Of a stretch of 64,000 nucleotides of DNA, positions 45,430 through 56,736 are shown piece after piece. Source of the DNA: Ovis canadensis (Eukaryota; Chordata; Mammalia; Artiodactyla; Bovidae); NCBI RefSeq assembly GCF_042477335.2, contig NC_091262.1:15458001-15522000 (forward strand), written 5' to 3'. Position 1 is the first letter of the stretch, and every line of letters begins with the position of its first letter. The notes beneath the pieces were generated by a model. The model was given only the letters and a program-made list of their open reading frames with translations, had not been told where the DNA came from and ran no database searches. Position numbers and translations under genes: made by a program.

Positions 45430-47800
45430 ACTTCAAATAGACAACCTAACTTTACACCTAAAACAATTGGAAAAAGAACAAAAAACCCCAAAAATTAGCA
45501 GAAGGAAAGAAATCATAAAGATCAGAGCAGAAATATATGACAAAGAAAAGAAAGAAACAATAGTAAAGAGTAATAAAACTAAAAGCTGGTTCTTTGAGAA
45601 GATAAACAAAATTGACAAACCTTTAGCCAGACTCATCAAGCAAAAAGAGAGAAGAATCCAATCAACAAAATTAGAATTGAAAAAGGAGAGGTTACAACAG
45701 ACAGTGCAGAAATACAAGAATTATAAGAGACTATTATGAACAACTATATGGCAATAAAGTGGATAATCTGGAAGAAAAAGACGGATTCTTAGAAAAGGTC
45801 AATCTTCCAAGACTGAACCAGGAAGAAACAGAAATTATGAACAACCCAATTACAAGCACAAAAATTGAAACTGTGAACAAAAATCTCCCCAAAAAACAAA
45901 AGCCCAGGACCAGATGGCTTCACAGGAGATTTCTATCAAACATTTAGAGAAGAGCTAATGCCTATCCTTCTAAAACTCTTCCAAAAAAATTACAGAGGAA
46001 GGAACACATCCAAACTCATTCTATGAAATAATAACCACCCTGAAACAAAAACCAGACAAAGACAACACAAAAAAGAAAATTACAAGCCAATATCACTGGT
46101 GAATATAGGTTCAAAAATCCTCAATACAATTTTAACAAACAGAATTCAACAACATTAAACAGCTCATACGCCATGATCAAGTTGGGTTTATTCCAGGAAT
46201 GCAAGGATTCTTCAATATATGTAAATTAATCAATGTGATACAACAGATTAACACATTGAAAGATTAAAAACCATATGATAATCTCAATAGATGCAGAGAA
46301 AGCCTTTGACAGAATTCAGCACCTATTTATGATGAAAACTTTTCAAAAAATGGGCATAGAAGGAAACTACTTCAACATAGCAAAGGCCATATATGATAAG
46401 CCTACAGCAAACCTTATTTTCAATGGTGAAAAACTGAAAGTATTCTCCTAAGATCAGGAACAAGACACGGGTGTCCACTTTCACCACTATTAGTCATTAT
46501 AGTTTTGGAAGTCTTAGCTATAGCAATTAGAGATGTAAAATAAATAAAAAGAATCCAGACTGAAAAAGAAGAAATAAAGCTCTCAATGTTTGCAGATGAC
46601 ATAATACTTTAGGGAATGATATCTTTAGGGAATCCTAAAGATACTACAAGAAAATTACTAGAGCTAATCAGTGAATTTAGCAAAGTTGCAGGATACAAAA
46701 TCAATATACAGAAATCACTTGCATTTCTATACTAACAATAAAAAATCAGAAAGAGAAATTAAGGAATCAATCCCACTAACCATTGCAACAAAAAGAATTA
46801 AATATATAGGCATAAACTTATCTAGGAGACAAAAGAGCTGTACACAGAAAATTAAGACACTATTGAAAGAAAAAAAAGACAACATAAACAGACGGAGAGA
46901 TATTCCACATTCCTGTGTAGGAAGAATCAATATTGTTAAAATGGCTATATTACCAAATGCAATCTACATATTCAATGCAATCCCTATCAAATTATCAATG
47001 GCATTTTTCACAGAACTAGAACAAAAAATTTCAAAATTCATATAGAAACACAAATGACCCCGAATAACCAAAGCAGACTTGAGAAAGACTAATCAAGCTG
47101 GAGGAATCAACCTTCATGAGTTCAGATTATACTCCAAAGCTATGGTCATTAACACAATATGGTACAGGCACAAAAACAGAAATATAAACCAGTGGAACAA
47201 GATAGAAAGTCCAGAAATAATCCAATGTACCCATGGGTACCTTATTTTTGACAAAGGAGGCAAGAATATATAATGGGGCAAAGACAGCCTCTTCAGTAAG
47301 TGGCGCTTGGAAAACTGAAGAGCTACAAGTAAAAGAATGAAATTAGAGCTCTTCCTAACACCGTACGCAAAGATAAACTCAAAATGGATTAAAGACCTAA
47401 ATGTAAGACCAGAAGCTACAAAACTCTTAGAGGAAAACATAGGCAGAACACTCTATGATATAAATCAAAGCAAGATCCTCTATGACCACCTCCTAGAGTA
47501 ATGGAAATAAAAACAAAAGTAAAAGAGTGGGACCTGATTAAACTTAAAAGCTTTTGCATAGCAAAGGAAACTATAAGCAAGGTGAAAATACAACCCTCAG
47601 AATGAGAGACAATAATAGCAAATGAAATAACTGACAAAGGATTAGTTTCCAAAATATACAAGCAGCTTAAACAACTCAATGCAAGAAAGACAAACAACCC
47701 AATAAAAAAGTGGGAAAAAGACCTAAACAGGCATTCCTCCAAAGAAGACTTACAGACGGCTAACAAACACATAAAAAGATGCTCAACATTGCTCATTATT
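45430..47800 (+). pseudogene. L1 ORF2 remnant of the host element (RT and C-terminal part)
   Basis: Broken frames give [28 protein letters not shown] (split), AKSPGPDGF-like text around 45900, a QAGF-type DQVGF segment near 46170, VAGYKI near 46690, [17 protein letters not shown] (46940-46990), GGINLHEFRLYSKAMVI (47100) and [17 protein letters not shown] (47375). Many stops. It continues after the next BovB at 48305. Confidence 0.85.
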
Positions 47801-48304
47801 CAGTTCAGTTCAGTCGCTCAGTCGTGCCCGACTCTTTGTGACCCCATGAATTGCAGCATGCCGGGCCCCCTGTCCATCACCAACTCCCAGAGTTCACTCA
47901 GACTCATGTCCATCGAGTCAGTGATGCCATCCAGCTGTCTCATCCTCTGTTGTCCCCTTCTTCTCCTGCCCCCAATCCCTCCCAGCGTCAGAGTCTTTTC
48001 CAATGAGTCAACTCTTTCCATAAGGTGGCCAAAGTACTGGACTTTCAGCTTTAGCATCATTCCTTCCAAAGAAATCTCAGGGCTGATCTCCTTCAGAATC
48101 TGATCTTCTTGCAGTCCAAGGGACTCTCAAGAGTCTTCTCCAACACCACAGTTCAAAAGCATCAATTCTTTGGAGCTCAGCCTTCTTCATAGTCCAACTC
48201 TCACATCCATACATGACCACTGGAAAAACCACAGCCTTGACTAGACGGACCTTAGTCAGCAAAGTAATGTCTCTGCTTTTCAATATGCTATCTAGGTTGC
48301 TCAT
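47801..48304 (-). mobile_element. BovB LINE 3' end, antisense, in L1 ORF2
   Basis: It runs from CAGTTCAGTTCAGTCGCTCA to CAATATGCTATCTAGGTTG, about 500 bases. Host text TTGCTCATTATT (47789-47800) reappears as TTGCTCATAACTTATT (48297-48312), so either an imperfect duplication or an overlap with BovB sequence ends it. It forms an inverted pair with 48754-49272. Confidence 0.9.
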
Positions 48305-48753
48305 AACTTATTAGAGAAATGCAAATCAAAACTACAATGAGGTATCCCTTCACACCAGTCAGAATGGCCCTCATCAAAAAGTCTACAAATAATAGATGCT
48401 GGAGAGGGTGTGGAGAAAAGGGAACTGTTGCACTTTTGGTGAGAATGTAAACTGATATATGACCCAGCAATCCCACTCCTAGGCATATACTCTGAGGAAA
48501 GCAAAATTAAAAAACACACATGCACCCCGCAGTTCATTGCAGCATTGTTTACAATAGCTAGAACATGGAAGCAACCTAGATGTCTATCGACAGATGAATG
48601 GATAAAAAAGTTGTGGTACATATGCACAATGCAATATTATTCAGCCATAAAAAGGAATGCATTTCAGTCAGTTCTAATGAGGTGGATGAACCTAGAGCCT
48701 ATTATACAGAGTGAAGTAAGTCAGAAAGAGAAAGATAAATATCATATACTAAT
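48305..48753 (+). pseudogene. L1 ORF2 C-terminal remnant of the host element
   Basis: Open pieces such as 48545-48766 (TIARTWKQPRCLSTDEW, then YYSAIKRNAF and [16 protein letters not shown]) are the L1 ORF2 C-terminus. The upstream zinc-knuckle-like CWRGCG text (48400) is also present. Some 30 codons are missing around 48450. Confidence 0.85.
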
Positions 48754-49272
48754 GCAACCTAGATAGCATATTGAAAAGCAGAGACATTACTTTGCCAACA
48801 AAGGTCCATCTAGTCAAAGCTATTGTTTTTCCAGTGATCATGTATGGATGTGACAGTTGGACTGTGAAGAAAGCTGACCACCGAAGAATTGATGCTTTTG
48901 AACTGTGGTGTTGGAGAAGACTCTTGAGAGTCCCTTGGACTGCAAGGAGATCCAACCAGTCCATTCTGAAGGAGATCAGCCCTGGGATTTCTTTGGAAGG
49001 AATGACGCTAAAGCTGAAAGTCCAGTACTTTGGCCACCTCATGGGAAGAGTTGACTCATTGGAAAAGACTCTGATCCTGGGAGGGATTTGGGGCAGGAGG
49101 AGAATGGGACAACAGAGGATGAGATGGCTGGATGGCATCACTGACTCGATGGACGTGAGTTTGAGTGAACTCCGGGCATTGGTTATGGACAGGGAGGCCT
49201 GGCATGCTGCGATTCATGGGGTTGCAAGGAGTCTGACACGACTGAGCAACTGAAATGAACTGCACTGAACTG
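48754..49272 (+). mobile_element. BovB LINE 3' end in L1 3' UTR
   Basis: It begins CAACCTAGATAGCATATTG and ends GCACTGAACTGAACTGAACG. The 160-aa frame 48771-49253 spans the BovB C-terminus ([47 protein letters not shown]). It inserted at the same point of the L1 3' UTR (ATACTAATG / ATATATACAG) as BovB 43735 did in another L1. Confidence 0.92.
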
Positions 49273-49633
49273 AACTGAACGGATATATACAGAATCTAGA
49301 AAAATGGTACTGAAAAATTTATTTGTAGGGCATCAGTGGAGAAACAGACATAGACTTATGGACATGGGGAGAGGAGAGGAGGCGGTCAGATGTATGGAGA
49401 GAGTAAGATGGAAACTTACATTACCATATGTAAAATAGACAGTCATGGGAATTTGCTGTATGTCTCAGGAAACTCAAACGGGGCTCTGTATCAACCTAGA
49501 GGGATGGGATGGGGAGGGAGTTGGGAGGGGAGTTCAAAGGGTGGGGATATATGTATACCTGTGGCTGATCCATGTTGAAGTTTGACAGAAAACAACGATA
49601 TTCCATAAAGCAGGTGTCCTTCAATTAAAAAAT

Positions 49634-49636
<3 letters not shown>

Positions 49637-49675
<39 letters not shown>

Positions 49676-49695
49676 GATATATATATATATATAGT
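49637..49695. repeat. (CT)n then (TA)n microsatellite
   Basis: A (CT)18 run at 49637-49673 is followed by AGATATATATATATATATA. It directly follows the tail of the host L1 (AATTAAAAAATAAA), so it may have grown from that tail. Confidence 0.95.
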
Positions 49696-51120
49696 TGCAC
49701 ACAGTTCTTTGTACTATATTCAATATCCTATTGTGTGGAAAAGAATACATATAGAAAAGGTGTATATATATAATATATATATACATATATAATATATATT
49801 ATACATATATATACATATATAATATATATTATATATATACACATGTATAACTGAAGCACTTTGCTCTATAGCAGTAATTATCACAATACTAATTCAAACT
49901 ATCAGTTCAGTTCAGTTCAGTCACTCAGTCGTGTCCGACTCTTTGCAACCCTGTGGACTTCAGCATGCCAGGCCTCCCTATCCATCACCAACTCCTGGAG
50001 TTTACTCAAACTCATGTCCACTGAGTCAGTGATACCATTCAACCATCTCATCCTCTGTCATCCCCTTTTTCTCCCACCTTCAATCTTTCCCAGCATCAAG
50101 GTCTTTTCAAATGATCAGCTCTTTGCATCAGGTGGACAAAGTATTGGGGTTTCAGCTTCAGCATCAATCCTTCCAGTGAATATTCAGGACTGATTTCCTT
50201 TAGGATTGACTGGTTGGATTTCCTTGCAGTCCAAGGGACTCTCAAGAGTCTTCTCCAACACCATAGTTCAAAAGCATCAATTCTTTGGCATATGCTTTCT
50301 TTATAGTCCAACTCTGACATCCATACATGAGTACTGGGAAAACCATAGCCTTGACTATATGGACCTTTGTCAACAAAGTAACATCTCTGCTTTTTAATAT
50401 GCTCTCTAGGTTGGTCATAACTTTTCTCCCAAGGAGTAAGTATCTTTTAATTTCATGGCTGCAGTCACGATCTGCAGTGATTTTGGAGGCCCCTACAATA
50501 GAGTCTTCCATTATTTCCACTGTTTCTCCATCTATTTGCCATGAAGTGATGGGACCGGATGCCATGATCTTTGTTTTCTGAATGTTGAATTTTAAGCCAA
50601 CTTTTTCACTCTCCTCTTTCACTTTCATCAAGAGGCTCTCCAGTTCCTCTTTGCATTCTGCCAAAAAGATGGTGTCTGCCATAACCTCTGCATATTCTGA
50701 GGTTATTGACATTTCTCCTGGCAATCTTGATTCCACCTTGTGCTTCATCTAGCCCACTGTTTCTCATGATGTACTCTGCATATAAGTTAAGTAAGCATGG
50801 TGACAATATATAGCCTTGACGTACTCCTTTTCCTATTTGGAGCCAGTCTATTGTTCCATGTCCAATTCTAACTGTTGCTTCCTGACCTGCATACAGATTT
50901 CTCAAGAGGCAAGTCAAGTGGTCTGATATTCCCCTCTCTTCCAGAATTTTCCACAGTTTATTGTGATCCACACAGTCAAAGGCTTTGGTATAGTCAATAA
51001 AGCAGAAATAGATGTTTTTCTGGAACTCTCTTGCTTTTTCAATGATCCAGAGTATGTTGGCAATTTGATCCCTGGTTCCTGTGCTTTTTCTATAAGTCAA
51101 TAAAAAAATAAATAAATTAG
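49696..51120 (+). mobile_element. Old L1 3' end split by BovB
   Basis: 49696-49902 includes an irregular (TA)n stretch (49760-49845) and GTATAACTGAAGCACTTTGC, then TCACAATACTAATTCAAACT. 51090-51120 supplies the missing tail ATAAGTCAATAAAAAAATAA. Together they read as an artiodactyl L1 3' terminus. CTAT at both BovB edges is the small duplication. Confidence 0.75.
49903..51089 (-). mobile_element. BovB LINE, 5'-truncated
   Basis: It runs from the CAGTTCAGTTCAGTTCAGTC terminus to CTGTGCTTTTTC at the 5' side. Minus-strand frames 50242-50748 (168 aa) and 50606-51100 (164 aa) cover the RT core, with MIEKAREFQ-like text, YTKAFDCVDHNKLW and GVRQGYILSP. The YADD region is scrambled by a small local rearrangement at about 50660-50710 (the frame reads SEYAEVMADTIFLA). 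Confidence 0.92.
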
Positions 51121-53018
51121 AGAAAGTAATGTTGCTTCTTTCAAGCAGTTTTTAAAGTCTTGCTAGTTAGTACAATAGGGTAAATTCAAATAATGGAATA
51201 TAAGGAAATGGTGTTTAATGGAACATTGGCTGTCTTCTGAGACTCAGTTTAGAGCAGATGATTGTTAAGCTTTCTGTCAATAAAACACGTAGAGGGACTG
51301 GATGGAGCCCCAAAACATTTGGAAGGAGATGAATGTGGATGCTGAGGAAGGCCCACATTGCAGCACACTGTCTGAGGGAGTATAGGAGAGAAGAATCCTG
51401 TTTTTCAAAAGATCTCAATCACAAAATGCCCCTGCCAGGCTGCACAGTTTGACTCTGGGAGATAAGGACAGGGCCACCCTGGATACCCACCAGAGAATAG
51501 AGCCCGAGGCTTGGGACCTGCTGTTGCAGGAAGTGTTTCTAGACTTGAACTAGACTGTAAGCTCTCTGAGGCTGGGCACTGCTCCTTTTCTCTGGTCCTC
51601 ACACATTCCAAATGCAGGGCTTCACAAGTGCAGGCTTGTCCAATGACATTAAAGCACACAGTTGGGAACAGAGGGCACTGGCTTCTGACCTCCTGAAAGG
51701 TTCTGGATCAGATGCATCGATCCATTAAGGGGGTATTTATTCAGTCTGAGAGGTTTACGGAGACAGTAAATGATTCAGAAAAAGACGCTGTGGAATGTAG
51801 ATTCTTCAGAACCAAGTGAGAACAACAGTCAGGACAATCACGGACACTTTCAGAGGCTAGACAGGTAGCTCACTGCCATTTTCAAAGCCAAATGTCAATT
51901 TTTATTTACATTTGAATACATTCACAGTTTAGAAAACACAAGGAACAGGGTTGGGCTATATTCTTAATACAGAGAGATTTGAACTTAGAAGAATGTGAAC
52001 AGAATTAACACGGGTCGGCCGTTGCTGGTTTTGAAAGCCTTGGTCTTATGCTCAAACAAGTGCAATGATGGAGTGCACACACACTCACAGTGCCTCTTGC
52101 TCCTCATGTATGGCATGCTCAGATCACACACTCACACACACTCTCTAGCTGAGAACTGAGCAGCACACCCCCACAGAATGTTTGTCAGGGCTTGACATTA
52201 GGGTGGAGTCAGTCCACGAGTCAGCCAGCAGCATTTGTGGACCACCGCCTCTGTGCCAGGCCTCACGTGGACCAGATGAGATTCCTCTCTCTGCAGCCTC
52301 ATAGAGTTACAGGAAGGGCAGGCATTGAGGAAGTGATGACACATGACTGGATGCTAGTTATAATCATGTGAGAAAAAGGCACTAAATATTTGGGGAAGGA
52401 CTTCAGAGAATCTGAGGTTTTCCTGAGGAGTTGTAAGGACTTGGTGCTCCAACCAGCAAGAATGTTGCGATGAGAGAGTGTCTTTATAAAGAACAGACAG
52501 AGAAAGGGTCTGGAGGGAGAACAAGCTAGGGCGGAGTACAAGGGGCTCTCGCTGCTGGAAGGCTGGACATGGTGGCTGGATGCAGCATCTGGATTAATGG
52601 CAGCCACAGGACAGGACTCCACACTTTGATTTTGTGGGTTGCCCTCATCTGATGCCCCACCGCAAGCCAGGCTCTTACTCCAACCAGCAGTGCCCTCTAT
52701 CCATGCTTTGGGGTTGGGGGTCCTGAAATCTGGACATGGAATGCTTTCTTCTATGAAAGGATGGCCACTGCAGTTGGGAAGATCAAACCAACATGAACAG
52801 TGTCATACTGAAGTAGCAGACAGATAGGCCCATGACAACTGATATTTATCAAGTGGAGTAAAATTGAAGCGTTATCCTCACCCAGGCACCCCAAGGAAAG
52901 CCTAGTGGCAGAAGCTGAACTCTGCTGAAGTAAAGAGATAAGATGACAACTCCAGGTCAAGGAAAACATCCCCATCTGCACAAGCCCAGGAAGGCTTCTT
53001 GGGAGTCAAAAGGGGAGG
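51121..53018. other. Mostly unassigned sequence, two possible ancient relics
   Basis: No gene is apparent. 51545-51650 (AGACTGTAAGCTCTCTGAGG, CTGGGCACTGCTCC) resembles an L2 3' end in plus orientation. 52215-52330 (CAGCATTTGTGGACC, CTCTGTGCCAGGCCT) and the following 200 bases resemble another widespread ancient mammalian repeat. A CA/CACACA-rich patch lies at 52075-52145. ORFs 52299-52622 and 51405-51659 on the minus strand have no motif. Confidence 0.4.
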
Positions 53019-53035
53019 CAGTTCAGTTCAGTCGC

Positions 53036-55840
53036 TCAGTCTGTCCGACTCTTTGCGACCTCAGGAATCGCAGCACGCCAGGCCTTCCTGTCCATCACCA
53101 ACTCCTGGAGTTCACTCAGACTCACGTCCATCGAGCCAGTGATGCCATCCAGCCATCTCATCCTCTGTCGTCGCCTTCTCCTCCTGCCCCAAATCCCTCC
53201 CAGCATCAAAGTTGTTTCCAGTGAATCAACTCTTTGCATGAGGTGGCCAAAATACTGGACTTTCAGCTTTAGCATCATTTCTTCCAAAGAAATTCCAGGG
53301 CTGATCTCCTTCAGAATGGACTGGTTGGATCTCCTTGCAGTCCAAGGGACTCTCAAGAGTCTTCTCCAACACCACAGTTCAAAACCATCAATTCTTCGGC
53401 ACTCAGCCAACTTCTCAGTCCAACTCTCACATTCATACATGACCACAGGAAAAACCATAGCCTTGACTAGACGGACCTTAGTCGGCAAAGTAATGTCTCT
53501 GCTTTTGAATATGATGTCTAGATTGGTCATAACTTTTCTTACAAGGAGTAAGCATCTTTTAATTTCATGGCTGCAGTCACCATCTGCAGTGATTTTGGAG
53601 CCCCCCAAAATAAAGTCTGACACTGTTTCCACTGTTTCCCCATCTATTTCCCATGAAGTGATGGGACCAGATGCCATGATCTTTGTTTTCTGAATGTTGA
53701 GCTTTAAGCCAACTTTTTCACTCTCCTCTTTCACTTTCATCAAGAGGCTTTTCAGTTCCTCTTCACTTGCTGCCATAAGGGTGGTGTCATCTGCATATCT
53801 GAGGTTCTTGATATTTCTCCCAGCAATCTTGATTCCAGCTTGTGTTTCTTCCAGTCCGGCATTTCTCATGATGTACTCTGCATAGAAGTTAAATAAGCAG
53901 GGTGACAATATACAGCCTTGATGTACTCCTTTTCCTATTTGAAACCAGTCTGTTGTTCCATGTCCAGTTCTAGCTGTTGCTTCCTTGACCTGCATACAGC
54001 TTTCTTAAGAGGCAGGTCAAGTGGTCTGGTATTCCCATCTCTTGAAGAATTTTCCACAGTTTCTTGTGATCCACACAGTCAAAGGCTTTGGCATAGTCAA
54101 TGAAGCAGAAATAGATGTTTTTCTGGAATTCTCTTGCTTTTTCCATGATTCAGCTGATGTTGACAACTTGATTTCCGGTTCCTCTCCCTTTTCTAAAACC
54201 AGCTTGAACATCAGGAAGTTCACGGTTCACGTATTGCTGAAGCCTGACTTGGAGAATTTTGAGCATTACTTTACCAGCATGTGAGATGAGTGCAATTGTG
54301 CGGTAGTTTGAGTATTCTTTGGCATTGCCTTTCTTTGGGATTGGAATGAAAACTGACCTTTTCCAGTCTTGTGGCCACTGCTGAGTTTTCTAAATGTGCT
54401 GGCATATTGAGTGCAGCACTTTCACAGCATCATCTTTCAGGATTTGAAATAACTCAACTGGAATGCCATCACCTCCACTAGCTTTGTTCATAGTGATGCT
54501 TTCTAAGGCCCGCTTGACTTCACATTCCAGGATGTCTGGCTCTACATGAGTGATCACACCATCATGATTATCTGGGTCATGAAGATCTTTTTCGTACAGT
54601 TCTTCTGTGTATTCTTGTCACCTCTTCTTAATATCTTGTGCTTCTGTTAGGTCCATACCATTTCTGTCCTTTATTGAGCCCATCTTTGCATGAAATATTC
54701 CCTTGGTGTCTCTAATTTTCTTGAAGAGATCTCTAGTTGTTGTTTTCCTCTATTTCATTGCACTGATTGCTGAAGAAGGCTTTCTTATCTCTTCTTGCTA
54801 TTCTTTGGCACTCTGCATTCAGATGCTTATATCTTTCCTTTTCTCCTTTGCTTTTTGCTTCTCTTCTTTTCACAGCTATTTGTAAGGCCTCCCCAGGCAG
54901 CCATTTTGCTTTTTTGCATTTCTTTTCCATGGGGATGGTCTTGATCCCTGTCTCCTGTACAATGTCACGAACCTCATTCCATAGTTCATCAGGCACTCTA
55001 TCCTTCACATCTACGCCCTTACATCTATTTCTCACTTCCACTGTATAATCTTAAGGGATTTGATTTAGGTCATACCTGAATGGTCTAGCGGTTTTCCCTA
55101 CTTTCTTCAATTAAAGTCTGAATTTGGTATTAAGGAGTTCATGATCTGAGCCACAGTCAGCTCCTGGTCTTGTTTTTGTTGACTGTACAGAGCTTCTCCA
55201 TCTTTGGCTGCAAAGAATGTAATCAGTCTGATTTCGGTGTTGATCATCTGGTGATGTCCATGTGTAGACTCTTCTCTCGTGTTGTTGGAAGAGGGTGTTT
55301 GCTATGACCAGTGCATTTTCTTGGCCAAACTCTATTAGTCCTTGCCCTGCTTCATTCTGCATTCCAAGGCCAAATTTGCCTGTTACTCCAGGTGTTTCTT
55401 GACTTCCTACTTTTGCATTCCAGTCCCCTATAATGAAAAGGACATCTTTTTTAGGTGTTAGTTCTAAAAGATCTTGTAGGTCTTCATAGAACCGTTCAAC
55501 TTCAGCTTTCTCAGCATTACTGGTTGGGGCATGGACATGGATTACTGTGATATTGAATGGTTTGCCCTGGAGATGAACAGAGATCATTCTGTCATTTTTG
55601 AGATTGCATCCAAGTACTCAATTTGGGACTCTTTTGTTGACCATGATGGCTACTCCATTTCTTCTGAGGGATTCCTGACCACAGTAGTAGATATAATGGT
55701 CATCTGAGTTAAATTCACCCGTTCCAATTCATTTTAGTTAGCTGGTTCCTAGAATGTCGACATTCACTCTTGCCATCTCTTGTTTGACCACTGCCAATTT
55801 GCCTTGATTCATGGACCTGACATTCCAGGTCCTATGCAAT
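53036..55840 (-). pseudogene. BovB endonuclease / reverse transcriptase ORF, frameshifted
   Basis: APE-type endonuclease: 55111-55587 reads MISVHLQGKPFN, then VIHVHAPTSNAEKAE, FIIGDWNAKVGSQ (catalytic GDWN intact) and CGSDHELLNTKF (SDH intact). Linker: 54733-55041 (LWNEVRDIVQETG). RT: 54017-54223 and 53036-53995 with [10 protein letters not shown] and [17 protein letters not shown] (YADD intact), then the C-terminal [11 protein letters not shown] block, to AKSRTD. A one-base gain near 53985 splits the RT, and stops lie near 54150 and between 54300 and 54730. The catalytic residues survive, so the decay is modest. Confidence 0.9.
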
Positions 55841-56289
55841 ATTGCTCTTTACAGCATCGGACCTTGCTTCTATCACCAGTTACATCCACAGCTGGGTATT
55901 GTTTTTTCTTTGGCTCTATCCCTTCATTCTTTCTGGAGGTATTTCTCCACTGATCTCCAGTAGCATATTGGGCACCTACTTACCTGGGGAGTTCCTCTTT
56001 CAGTATCCTATCATTTTGCCTTTTCATACTGTACATGGGGTTCTCAAGGCAAGAATAGTTAAGTGGCTTGCCATTCCCTTCTCCAGTGGACCACACTCTG
56101 TCAGACCTCTCCACCATGACCCGCCCATCTCAGGTTGCCCCACAGGCATGGCTTGGTTTCATTGAGTTAGACAAGGCTGTGGTCCTAGTGTGATTAGATT
56201 GACTAGTCTTCTGTGAGTATGGTTTCAGTGTGTGTGCCCTCTGATGCCCTCTTGCAACACCTACCATCTTACTTGGGTTTCTCTTACCT

Positions 56290-56665
56290 TGGGCGTGGGG
56301 ATAGCTCTTCATGGCTGCTGCAGCAAAGCACAGCTGCTGCTCCTTACCTTGGATGAGGGGTATCTCCTCACCGCCGCACTTCCTGACCTTCATTGTGGGA
56401 TAGCTCCTCTAGGCCCTCCTGCGCCCATGCAGCCATGGCCTCTGCTCCTGGCCTCAGCCGTGGGGTTGCTCCTCCCGGCCGCCACCCCTGACCTCTGTCT
56501 CGGGGTGGCTCCTCTCAGCCGTTTCTGTGCCGTTGCAGCCTGGTACTCTAGGCCACTGCCCTTGACCTTGGACATGGTGTAACTCCTCTTGGCTGCCGCC
56601 CTTCGGACATGGGGTCCTCCCGGCTTCTGCCCATGACCTCAGACTTGGGGTAGCTCCTCTAGGCC
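56290..56665 (-). repeat. BovB 5' UTR tandem-like repeats
   Basis: At least seven copies of a unit that on the plus strand contains GGGGTAGCTCCTC (variants at about 56297, 56363, 56397, 56461, 56502, 56575 and 56647), separated by GC-rich text such as GCCGCC and CCTGACCT. Unit spacing varies from about 34 to 75 bases. It is CpG-containing and may hold the element's promoter. ORFs through it (56232-56582, 56454-56720) are by-products. Confidence 0.75.
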
Positions 56666-56736
56666 ACGCTTGGTGTGCTGTATGTGGCTGCCTGCGCTTA
56701 GTGCGCCGGCCGCAGCCCACCCCATAAAAAGTGTGG

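Larger units (their letters stand above)
25746..49637 (+). mobile_element. L1 element expanded by nested insertions
   Basis: One plus-strand L1 can be followed in order through the whole interval. Its 5' UTR is 25746-28287 and 29931-30291, ORF1 37980-38868, ORF2 41866-42845, 45416-47800 and 48305-48753, and the 3' UTR 49273-49637. Between these lie BovB(-)+Bov-A, a full-length L1, BovB(+) with Bov-tA and a solo LTR inside, a twin-primed L1 with BovB inside, BovB(-) and BovB(+). The L1's own text is roughly 7.7 kb, near full length. It is heavily mutated, with stops throughout, and inert. Confidence 0.85.
53019..56725 (-). mobile_element. Nearly full-length BovB LINE
   Basis: The minus strand carries, in order, a repetitive GC-rich 5' UTR (56725-55860), the endonuclease (55840-55111), a linker (55041-54500), RT (54300-53400), the C-terminus and the 3' tail. 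At about 3.7 kb including its 5' repeats it is longer than the 3.2-kb consensus I recall, probably because of 5' UTR repeat copy number. No target duplication is clear: left flank CAAAAGGGGAGG, right flank near CCCCATAAAAAG. Frameshifts make it inactive. Confidence 0.9.

Noticed and set aside
21541-49860. Microsatellite or TA/CT tracts as a CRISPR-like or regulatory array
   Set aside because: Simple sequence without spacers. The DNA is a mammalian genome, where CRISPR arrays do not occur.
56232-56720. ORFs on both strands in GC-rich DNA, suggestive of a CpG-island gene
   Set aside because: They run through the repeated units of the BovB 5' UTR, and the amino-acid repeats mirror those units.
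53019-56725. BovB as a functional autonomous element
   Set aside because: The catalytic motifs survive, but the RT frame is split near 53985 and again upstream of 54223, so no full protein can be made.
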